Assembly (NCBI GenBank): GCA_026392135.1
Contig: JAPLCR010000008.1
Span: 1 to 5,143 of the forward strand
Direction: 5' to 3'
DNA: 5,143 bases
Source of the DNA: Armatimonadota bacterium
GTDB lineage: Bacteria > Armatimonadota > Chthonomonadetes > Chthonomonadales > Chthonomonadaceae
Under the pieces are notes generated by a model. It ran no database searches. It saw nothing but the letters and a program-made list of their open reading frames with translations, and was not told where the DNA came from. Within the stretch, counting starts at the first letter, position 1; every line of letters starts with the position of its first letter. Shown one piece after another: positions 1 through 5,064 of the stretch. Position numbers and translations under genes: made by a program.

Positions 1-92
1 TCGGTTGCATCCATTCTAGCCAAAAACACGCCGCTATGACCTCAGAATGAGGCTACGACAAGAGCCGAAAACAAGAGGAACAACACCAAAAA

Positions 93-518
93 CTACCCCG
101 CCAGATGAGATTTCAAGCCATCCGTTGGCGAAGGTATTGAATCAAGTTTGCTATAGTTAAACGAGACATTACCGCTGTAGGTAGCGGTCATTAGTTCGGC
201 GAACACGTTCACTTTAAGACTGCTCAGAACATTTTCCGTCCTCGAAAAGTCATGACTCTCAAAGACAGTTTGGGGAGCGCCGCGCACTATCTGCCCTGCC
301 GCCATTGCGGCATCTAGATCGAAAGGGTTGTTGCGCGCGCCCATACCTTGCGTCGATATTTCAACGCCTTGCCCGATACCTACCGGGTCGTGGCGGCTAT
401 ACCAGTACATCGGGGGGAGGTCGCCGTTGGCATTTTGCGCCTGTACGCTCGCGAATGGAACGCCTAATGCGCCCAGTACGAGCAGAACTCCAAGACAGAA
501 GAAACGAGAACGTCTCAT
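93..518 (-). CDS. Short secreted protein, possibly a truncated MACPF-like protein
   Basis: The product has 141 residues. It starts with a clear Sec signal peptide: basic n-region MRRSR, a hydrophobic stretch over about residues 6-22, and a probable cleavage site after VQA at residue 27, leaving about 114 mature residues. The ATG is supported by a strong ribosome binding site 10 nt upstream. The mature part has a GIGQGVEISTQGMG stretch, then NPFDLD, and a segment around SLKVNVFAELMTATYSGNVS whose alternating small and polar pattern resembles the N-terminal part of membrane-attack-complex/perforin (MACPF) proteins. That resemblance is from memory and weak. A MACPF domain needs some 300 residues, so this would be only its beginning. 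Past the TAG at 93-95 all three minus-strand frames hit stops before the window edge, so a simple frameshift does not restore a long product. It could be a truncated gene or a genuine small exported protein. It appears to have its own activator-dependent promoter. Confidence 0.65.
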   Translation of the reverse strand: MRRSRFFCLGVLLVLGALGVPFASVQAQNANGDLPPMYWYSRHDPVGIGQGVEISTQGMGARNNPFDLDAAMAAGQIVRGAPQTVFESHDFSRTENVLSSLKVNVFAELMTATYSGNVSFNYSKLDSIPSPTDGLKSHLAG

Positions 519-528
519 GGTGCGAATA

Positions 529-538
529 CTCCTTCTCC
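529..538 (-). promoter_or_regulatory. Ribosome binding site of the secreted-protein gene
   Basis: On the minus strand this reads GGAGAAGGAG, with the AAGGAG core 10 nt before the ATG at 518. It is purine-rich, matches the anti-Shine-Dalgarno sequence well, and supports this start codon just ahead of the signal peptide. Confidence 0.7.
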
Positions 539-631
539 AGTAGAGAATGTGGGAAACAGTTGAGAAAAGTGGAAAGAATAGAGTGTGAGCAACGCGGGTG
601 GAGCAGGGGCGTTACGGCAATCTATGGGGAT

Positions 632-637
632 ATTATA
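632..637 (-). promoter_or_regulatory. -10 box of the secreted-protein gene promoter
   Basis: The minus strand reads a perfect TATAAT here. Transcription would begin near 625 and give a leader of about 107 nt before the ATG at 518. No TTGACA-like box lies at the normal 17-bp distance: the nearest TTGACG elements, both inside the adjacent direct repeat, leave spacers of 9 and 20 bp. A good -10 with a mis-spaced -35 covered by direct repeats is typical of promoters that need an activator. Confidence 0.55.
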
Positions 638-642
638 CAGAC

Positions 643-686
643 CTACCGTCAAGCTACCGTCAAGAGAGCGTCAATCCACCGTCAAT
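643..686. repeat. Four tandem 11-bp direct repeats, likely response-regulator operator
   Basis: Four consecutive 11-bp units lie at 643-653, 654-664, 665-675 and 676-686. The first two are identical (CTACCGTCAAG), and the third and fourth (AGAGCGTCAAT, CCACCGTCAAT) keep the CGTCAA core in exact register. On the minus strand the core reads TTGACG(G). The array ends 5 bp before the -10 box at 632-637. Direct repeats at 11-bp spacing that replace the -35 element are how OmpR/PhoB-family winged-helix regulators dock on promoters, for example Pho boxes. Four units would hold two dimers. The regulator's identity is unknown. Confidence 0.6.
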
Positions 687-748
687 TTTGAGGTTTTTTT
701 AGCTTTTTTTGAAAATATTTTTCGTATTTTCGTAAAAACAGTGTTTTT
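686..748. promoter_or_regulatory. Phased A/T tracts, probable intrinsic bend or UP-like element
   Basis: T tracts on the plus strand lie at 686-689, 694-700, 704-710, 718-722 and 727-730, followed by A5 at 734-738 and T5 at 744-748. The first three are centred about 10 bp apart, close to one helical turn, which is expected to curve the DNA. The run begins at the end of the 11-bp repeat array, just upstream of it for the minus-strand promoter, where it could act as an UP-like element or bring bound regulators together. Confidence 0.45.
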
Positions 749-749
749 A
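733..749. promoter_or_regulatory. 17-bp perfect palindrome with single central base
   Basis: TAAAAACA and TGTTTTTA are perfect inverted arms of 8 bp around a central G at 741. It may be an operator for a dimeric regulator. A smaller palindrome with the same ACAGTGT core lies at 858-870. It is not an intrinsic terminator, because the stem is A/T with no GC part. Confidence 0.35.
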
Positions 750-857
750 TGCGCCTAGCACCTCTAAATATGCCTCTTCCCATACGAAGGAAGGCTTTGG
801 TGCGACCACTCACGGTTTCCGCCCTCTGGTCACTTTTGGGCAACGCAAAAGCCTTTG

Positions 858-870
858 AATACAGTGTATT
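858..870. promoter_or_regulatory. 13-bp perfect palindrome sharing the ACAGTGT core
   Basis: AATACA and TGTATT flank a central G at 864. The TACA/TGTA half-sites recall dyads bound by BlaI/CopY-type winged-helix repressors, but the one-base centre differs from the operators I know, so the family is not assigned. It lies 67 bp upstream of the -35 box of the PBP promoter. Confidence 0.3.
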
Positions 871-936
871 TTGCCCCGCGCCGTTCTTGGAGAGGAGCTT
901 GAGGAGGCAGTAGACACCCGTTTATACCGCCAAACC

Positions 937-965
937 TTGACAAATTGCTGATTACATTTTATAAT
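937..965 (+). promoter_or_regulatory. Consensus sigma-70 promoter of the PBP gene
   Basis: TTGACA at 937-942 and TATAAT at 960-965 are separated by exactly 17 bp, a perfect match to the housekeeping consensus. With the usual 6-nt discriminator the first transcribed base would be A972, which is also the A of the ATG of the PBP gene. Confidence 0.85.
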
Positions 966-971
966 GAGCTT

Positions 972-3440
972 ATGGCAAGTGGTATCACCAGATTAGGTAA
1001 GAACACCCCTCTCGCAAAGCGTCGTGGAACCGGAACACGCAAACGCTGGAAGACGATTGCCGCCGCGTGTCTACTTGCGTTCCTCTCCGTAGTCGCGATA
1101 CTTCTCGTCGCGTTCGTCGCGATCTTCTGGCGGTTCACCAAAGACCTTCCCAGCCTCGAAGTCGTGGTCAATGACATAAAGCCCCCCAACGCCACCGAAA
1201 TCTATTCGCAAGACGGCGAGCTGCTCGGCAGACTCCGCGTGGAGAACCGGCAACCCATCAAATCGCTGAAAGAGCTACCGCCCTACGTCAAAGACGCAAC
1301 CCTTGCCATCGAAGACCACCGCTTCTACCAGCACTCAGGTATTGATTACAAAGGAACTCTACGTGCGGTGTGGGTGAACATCAGCAGTGGACGAGCGGCG
1401 GCGCAAGGGGGCAGTACCCTCACCCAGCAGTTAGTGCGAAACCTAAAACAGTTCGGCGTAACTAAAGAGAAGAAGTTCGAGCGCAAGATAAAGGAAGCCT
1501 TTATTGCGCTTCGCCTTGAGCAGATATACAGTAAAGACCAGATACTTCTTCACTACCTCAACAATATCTACTACGGGCGGGGCGCGTATGGTGTAGATGC
1601 GGCGGCGCACGTCTTCTTTGGAAAATCTGCCAAAGACCTCAGCGTGGGGCAAGCCGCGCTCCTTGCGGGTCTCGCACAACGCCCCTCCGACTATGCCCGA
1701 ACTGAACAGCGCAAAATCGCAATGGACAGGCGTGACGACGTACTCGCCAAGATGCTTGAGTACAAATACATCACCGACAAGCAGTTCTCCAACGCCAAAC
1801 AAGACCTCACCAAGTTTATAGCAGCCCCAAAACAGATACACGCAGACTTCAAAGCCCCCTACTTCGTCAACTACGTGCTCAAGCAACTCACGAAGCAGTT
1901 TGGCTCCGACTATCTCTACTCAGGGCTGAAAATTGAGACGACCCTCAACTACAAAATGCAGAAATTGGGCGATGAGATTATCCGAAAAGGGCTAGATAAA
2001 TCGGAAAGAGTTGGCGCGAACAAAGGTGCGCTTGTAAGTATAGACAACCAGTCCGGCTATATCCGCGCAATGGTGGGCGGACGCAACTTCTATGTAGACC
2101 AGTTCAATGCAGTAACACAAGGCAGACGGCAACCCGGCTCCACCTTCAAAGTGTTCGACTATACTGCCGCCTTCGAGCGCGGCGAAACGGATCTCAGCAC
2201 CACCTTTGCAGATGAGCCTATCGCCTACCCCAATGACCCCGAACACTTCGTCAAGAACTACGACGGCAAGTACAGTTATGGGCGTATCTCCTGCCTTAGC
2301 GCGATACAGTGGTCTAAAAACACAATCGCGGTTCAAGTCGCAAAAAAGGTCGGCATAAACGCTGTTATCGCTATTGCCCACAAAATGGGTATTACCACCG
2401 ACATAGCCCCCTACTTGCCAATCGCGCTCGGAGCCGCCGCGGTGCGCCCCATTGACCTTGCCTCTGCCTATTCGGTCTTCCCAACAGGCGGTAGGCGCTT
2501 TCTCCCCATGTCTATCGTCCGAGTCACCGACTCCAATGGAGACATCGTGCTAGAGAACCTGCCGAGTATCACCGAACCTATACTCAAACAGTCCACCGTC
2601 GAACAGATGGACAAGGCACTCCAAGCCGTTGTCGAATCGGGAACCGGAACCCGTGCGCGAGGGTACGAAGATATCGGCGTGGTGGAGGGCGCGAGAGGCA
2701 AGACAGGAACCACCAGCGATAACCGAGACGCATGGTTCGCAGGATATACTCCAGAACTCACAACCGTAATATGGGTGGCTAGTGAGCAGAAACGTAACGG
2801 CAAAATCACATATAACGAGATGCCCGGCGCGACGGGCGGTCACCTCTGCGCTCCGATGTGGCACGACTATATGATTCAAGCCGTTCCTGAACAGAGGCGC
2901 ACAAAAGTCAATATCCCTGGCGTAACCGTCACACAGGAGCAGGCTGACCAGAAGATAGCCCTTGACCCTGATAAAAAGGTCAAGAAGAAGACAAAAAAGG
3001 ACAGTAAGCCTAAACCGACGACAGACCCAGACGCGATGGAAACTACCCCCAGAGAAACAGACGATAGCCTAGACCCGCAAGACCCGCGTATGAACGTACC
3101 GGAAGGCGCACCACCCGAAGTGACCCCTCCGGCTACGGAGAAGGGTAAAGACCCCGGAACGGAACAGAATCCAGATAACCCCGACCCAGAGCGTACCGAT
3201 AAAGAGACTACCTTAATCCGAAGTCGCATTCATACTGCTGACAGCCTCGCCCCAAATCATGTCGCCATACCCGCGAAGAACAGTAGTACACAGATGACTT
3301 CTGCTCGTATCTGTACAGATTCGGGGCGCATCGCCACCAAGTACTGCCCCGACACCCACAAGAAGCGGCTCTCCTCTGACCAAAAAGCCTCACTGGGAGT
3401 TTGTAATCTTCATCAAGTTCCTCTCGGTGAGGAGGAGTGA
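972..3440 (+). CDS. ponA: Bifunctional class A penicillin-binding protein (PBP1A type)
   Basis: This membrane enzyme polymerises lipid II into glycan strands (GT51 domain) and cross-links the peptides (transpeptidase domain). Counted from the ATG at 972, the protein has 822 residues. A basic N-terminus and one membrane helix (about 29-53) are followed by the GT51 domain with EDHRFYQHSG (114-123, catalytic Glu114), GGSTLTQQLVRN (146-157), RKIKE (171-175) and a YLNNIYYGRGAYG segment (195-207). The transpeptidase has the three penicillin-binding motifs: STFK (390-393, nucleophile Ser390), SKN (448-450) and KTGT (577-580). The short stretch between the domains leaves no room for the extra OB-like domain of E. 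coli PBP1a. The tail is a Lys-, Asp- and Pro-rich linker (about 660-750) and a Cys/His module (781-814). A frame start at TTG 945 would add nine residues but lies inside the promoter, so ATG 972 is preferred. No Shine-Dalgarno fits, consistent with a leaderless mRNA. Confidence 0.96.
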   Translation: MASGITRLGKNTPLAKRRGTGTRKRWKTIAAACLLAFLSVVAILLVAFVAIFWRFTKDLPSLEVVVNDIKPPNATEIYSQDGELLGRLRVENRQPIKSLKELPPYVKDATLAIEDHRFYQHSGIDYKGTLRAVWVNISSGRAAAQGGSTLTQQLVRNLKQFGVTKEKKFERKIKEAFIALRLEQIYSKDQILLHYLNNIYYGRGAYGVDAAAHVFFGKSAKDLSVGQAALLAGLAQRPSDYARTEQRKIAMDRRDDVLAKMLEYKYITDKQFSNAKQDLTKFIAAPKQIHADFKAPYFVNYVLKQLTKQFGSDYLYSGLKIETTLNYKMQKLGDEIIRKGLDKSERVGANKGALVSIDNQSGYIRAMVGGRNFYVDQFNAVTQGRRQPGSTFKVFDYTAAFERGETDLSTTFADEPIAYPNDPEHFVKNYDGKYSYGRISCLSAIQWSKNTIAVQVAKKVGINAVIAIAHKMGITTDIAPYLPIALGAAAVRPIDLASAYSVFPTGGRRFLPMSIVRVTDSNGDIVLENLPSITEPILKQSTVEQMDKALQAVVESGTGTRARGYEDIGVVEGARGKTGTTSDNRDAWFAGYTPELTTVIWVASEQKRNGKITYNEMPGATGGHLCAPMWHDYMIQAVPEQRRTKVNIPGVTVTQEQADQKIALDPDKKVKKKTKKDSKPKPTTDPDAMETTPRETDDSLDPQDPRMNVPEGAPPEVTPPATEKGKDPGTEQNPDNPDPERTDKETTLIRSRIHTADSLAPNHVAIPAKNSSTQMTSARICTDSGRIATKYCPDTHKKRLSSDQKASLGVCNLHQVPLGEEE

Positions 3441-3490
3441 CAGCCCTCCGTGCCGAAATATCCTCTACATTTTGAACCTAAGCCCCATCC

Positions 3491-3540
3491 AAGCCCTTGC
3501 CGTAACCCGCTCCTTAGTGAAGGCGAGGCAATCTTGTGGC
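3491..3540. repeat. Degenerate palindromic intergenic repeat (REP/MITE-like)
   Basis: The segment has a small dyad CCTT-AGTG-AAGG (3512-3523) enclosed by TTGCC (3498-3502) and GGCAA (3527-3531). The wording, with CTCCTTAGTGAAGG and GAGGCAATCTTGTGGC, resembles palindromic repeats scattered between genes in many bacterial genomes. A single copy is seen here, so its status as a dispersed repeat is inferred. Confidence 0.35.
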
Positions 3541-3635
3541 ACGAAGCCGATAGCTTAGTCACGCAATTCGCACGACCGTGTCTTTTCAACTTGTAATAGC
3601 GGTAGGAGAGCTCCATCCTTTACTGCCTGATAACT

Positions 3636-3657
3636 CAAGGGACACTCCCCTTGCTTT
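3636..3657 (+). terminator. Possible intrinsic terminator after the PBP gene
   Basis: CAAGGG (3636-3641) pairs with CCCTTG (3648-3653) around a 6-nt loop, and CTTTT follows at once. The stem is short and the T-run has only four bases, so the terminator would be weak. It lies 196 nt after the PBP stop codon and has no competitor as a rho-independent site in this gap. Confidence 0.4.
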
Positions 3658-3750
3658 TGCTGGTAACTCTCTTTCGCACTCTCTACTGTTTTGCCCGAAG
3701 TTACCGTATCCGCCCCCTAAATCGGGTACTATACGCAACATCAAATCGAA

Positions 3751-3783
3751 AACTGCCCCCACTACAGTTAAGCCAAAGGGGGC
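3751..3783 (+). promoter_or_regulatory. Two mutually exclusive hairpins before the NHL gene
   Basis: AACTG (3751-3755) can pair with CAGTT (3765-3769), or GCCCCC (3755-3760) with GGGGGC (3778-3783). The stems share G3755 and each places the other's arm in its loop, so both cannot form together. The second, stronger stem ends 18 nt before the Shine-Dalgarno sequence. It has no T-run on the plus strand and so is not a terminator for rightward transcription. A leader-level control role is speculative. Confidence 0.3.
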
Positions 3784-3801
3784 GCAACAAAACTCTATGT
3801 C

Positions 3802-3808
3802 GAGGTGA
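3802..3808 (+). promoter_or_regulatory. Ribosome binding site that fixes the NHL gene start
   Basis: GAGGTGA is a perfect complement of the 16S anti-Shine-Dalgarno sequence and ends 5 nt before ATG 3814. The alternative in-frame GTG at 3805 lies inside this site, so it cannot be the start served by it. Confidence 0.8.
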
Positions 3809-3813
3809 CTCTC

Positions 3814-4812
3814 ATGTCTTTCAATCGCAACCCGATGGTCTCTCTATTCATCGTCTGCGTCATCGCTTCTCTGTTGGGGCTACCCCAGCACGAGAGAACG
3901 TACACTAACGTTCCTAACTACTTCACCGCTCAGCCAGACAACCAACTGGTAGGGCCCGCGCATGGTGGCGCGGCAGTTGACCGCGCTGGAAACATCTATG
4001 TCAGTACCGACTCTCAACGCGGAATTCTTGTATTCTCACCAAACGGAACATACCTACGGCACTTAGGTCCTACACAAATACATGGTCTGCATCTACAGCG
4101 CGAAAAAGACGGCGAATATCTCTATGCGGCACGCCCCAACTTCCACGAAGTCATCAAAATAAAGATAGATGGAACCACCGCATGGACGATGAGCTATCCG
4201 CAAGAGTCCGGCATCTACACCAAGGCAGAGGAGTTCAACCCTACCAACATCGTCGCACTCGCAGACGGCACGATATTTGTAGCAGACGGCTACGGCAAGA
4301 ACTACATTCATAAATACGACCGCAACCGTAAGTACATTAAGTCCTTCGGTGGGCAGGGCGCAATGCCAGCCGAAGATGGCAAATTTAACCGTTGTCACGG
4401 ACTAGCAGTAGATACCCGCTATAAAAAACCTCGCCTTATCGTCTGCAACCGCGAAAGTGGGCGCGTTGAGCAGTGGGACACCGACGGAAATCTGGTGAAG
4501 ATTCTACAGCGCAACCTACGTATGCCCGCTGCTGCACACGTCTCAGGCGACTATGTCGCTGTCGCGGAGCTACAGGGGCGCGTTACCGTGCTTGGAAAAG
4601 ACAACAGCATCGTAGCCTACCTGGGCGACAATCCAAACGAATCACAACGCGCAAACTACGGTCTGCCACAAGCGCAGTGGACGGATGGAATTATCAACTC
4701 CGCTCACGGGGTCGTGATTGACAAACAAGGCAATGTCATCGTATCAGAGTGGAGTCAGTTCGGAAGACTGCACAAGTTTGCCGCTAACAAAGAGGCTACC
4801 AAAGAGCCTTAA
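3814..4812 (+). CDS. Secreted NHL-repeat six-bladed beta-propeller protein
   Basis: The product has 332 residues. Residues 8-23 (MVSLFIVCVIASLLGL) form a hydrophobic signal or anchor with no clear AxA cleavage site or lipobox, so export is likely but release is uncertain. The rest reads as six NHL-type blades, at about 48-76, 87-118, 141-178, 190-230, 236-265 and 297-324, with repeats of the type GNIYVSTDS, DGTIFVADGYG and GNVIVSEWS. The motif pattern (HGLAVD, GRVTVLGKDN, YLGDNP, QWTDGI, HGVVID) matches, from memory, a family of exported NHL proteins common in Planctomycetota-like genomes whose function is mostly unknown. His50, His90, His195, His242 and His298 sit at the same place in five blades, which suggests a central metal-binding or catalytic pocket as in peptidylamidoglycolate lyase. 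It is read in the same direction as the PBP gene but lies 373 bp away with its own ribosome binding site, so it is probably a separate unit. Substrate and role are unknown. Confidence 0.88.
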   Translation: MSFNRNPMVSLFIVCVIASLLGLPQHERTYTNVPNYFTAQPDNQLVGPAHGGAAVDRAGNIYVSTDSQRGILVFSPNGTYLRHLGPTQIHGLHLQREKDGEYLYAARPNFHEVIKIKIDGTTAWTMSYPQESGIYTKAEEFNPTNIVALADGTIFVADGYGKNYIHKYDRNRKYIKSFGGQGAMPAEDGKFNRCHGLAVDTRYKKPRLIVCNRESGRVEQWDTDGNLVKILQRNLRMPAAAHVSGDYVAVAELQGRVTVLGKDNSIVAYLGDNPNESQRANYGLPQAQWTDGIINSAHGVVIDKQGNVIVSEWSQFGRLHKFAANKEATKEP

Positions 4813-4874
4813 CGAATCCATATTCACACAGGCTCTCTTCTCTCTTCATTCCCAAACGTAGAGGGGGAGAGCCT
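4803..4874 (+). terminator. Three competing arms at the 3' end of the NHL gene
   Basis: AGAGCCT (4803-4809, ending at the stop codon) is complementary to AGGCTCT (4830-4836), and AGGCTCTC (4830-4837) is also complementary to GAGAGCCT (4867-4874). The second stem can grow to 12 bp with G-U pairs. The first hairpin is followed by the pyrimidine-rich CTTCTCTCTTCATT and could be a weak terminator. The second has no T-run after it. The middle arm can pair with only one partner at a time. Termination or mRNA 3'-end protection is the simplest reading. Confidence 0.4.
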
Positions 4875-5064
4875 ACTCAACCCCGCAGAGTGCGATCAGC
4901 TATCCCCAATATGGTAGCAATACTCCTCCCAAACTACCTGCTCCTTTGATTCAACAGGTAAACGCTTCACACTTTTCTCTCTCCACAAATAAGGTAAAAT
5001 GAGGTAACTACTCACCCTATGAAAGCGAGTAGGGTTTGAGTATAAAGTCTCCGAGAATAGAATT
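4813..5064. other. Intergenic region, 252 bp, to the transposase start
   Basis: Apart from the arms at 4830-4874, this region holds a short dyad TACCTG/CAGGTA (4935-4940, 4955-4960), three copies of AGGTAA (4956-4961, 4992-4997, 5002-5007), a possible IS66-type terminal repeat beginning GTAAACGC at 4958, and a hairpin at 5009-5042. I see no gene. Confidence 0.5.
5009..5042 (+). promoter_or_regulatory. Bulged hairpin 22 bp upstream of the transposase start
   Basis: TACTCACCCTA (5009-5019) pairs with TAGGGTTTGAGTA (5030-5042) as 5 and 6 bp separated by a two-base bulge, with a 10-nt loop. It could limit translation of the transposase when transcription enters from outside, as hairpins near insertion-sequence ends often do, or it could bind the transposase. 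The role is inferred. Confidence 0.35.

Larger units (their letters stand above)
519..971. other. Divergent intergenic region, 453 bp, no convincing gene
   Basis: This region separates the minus-strand secreted-protein gene from the plus-strand PBP gene. Going right it holds a probable 5' untranslated leader of about 107 nt for the left gene, its -10 box, a four-unit 11-bp direct repeat, a run of A/T tracts, a 17-bp palindrome, a second palindrome with the same core, a purine-rich stretch (about 889-910) and the PBP promoter. Short open frames on both strands at about 682-913 have no recognisable product and are not called. Confidence 0.7.
3441..3813. other. Intergenic region, 373 bp, no convincing gene
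   Basis: This stretch between the PBP and NHL genes holds a degenerate palindromic repeat (about 3491-3540), a possible terminator (3636-3657), two mutually exclusive hairpins (3751-3783) and the ribosome binding site of the NHL gene. Open frames on either strand here are low-complexity or overlap the repeat. No strong promoter for the NHL gene is visible; TACTAT at 3727-3732 is a weak -10 candidate without a good -35. Confidence 0.6.

Noticed and set aside
641..686. CRISPR-like short repeat array
   Set aside because: The units are contiguous 11-mers with no spacers. The helical period fits protein binding, not CRISPR.
305..691. Plus-strand open frames opposite the secreted-protein gene
   Set aside because: They are antisense shadows of the gene at 93-518 with no domain-like pattern, and run through the operator repeats.
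694..710. Intrinsic terminator suggested by two T7 tracts
   Set aside because: No GC-rich stem precedes either tract, and the position upstream of promoters fits bent DNA better.
682..783. Minus-strand open frame encoding a Lys/Arg-rich peptide of about 33 residues
   Set aside because: It is produced by the A/T tracts upstream of the operator array, has no ribosome binding site, and runs into the regulatory repeats.
770..913. Plus-strand open frame of 47 codons (ATG 770), or 37 codons from GTG 800 with GGAAGG upstream
   Set aside because: The length is expected by chance, the product is not recognisable, and it ends in AGG codons unlike the neighbouring genes. The GTG start has a fair ribosome site, so it could be revisited with ribosome profiling.
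945..971. TTG start giving a nine-residue N-terminal extension on the PBP
   Set aside because: The codons lie between and across the -35/-10 elements of the consensus promoter, so they would not be in the transcript, and no ribosome binding site precedes the TTG.
3419..3449. Short GC dyads around the PBP stop (TCCTC/GAGGA and GGAGG/CCTCC) as a terminator
   Set aside because: Stems are only 5 bp and no T-run follows.
3413..3616. Minus-strand 67-codon open frame after the PBP gene
   Set aside because: Its Gly/Ser/Arg-rich, low-complexity translation comes from the palindromic repeat, and it overlaps the PBP stop.
3578..3908. Two plus-strand open frames (76 and 85 codons) running into the NHL gene
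   Set aside because: They overlap the well-supported ribosome site and signal peptide of the NHL gene in other frames, and show no recognisable protein pattern.
5036..5063. Promoter TTGAGT, 16 bp, TAGAAT before the transposase
   Set aside because: Transcription would start near 5070, inside the coding sequence, so it could not serve the ATG at 5065.
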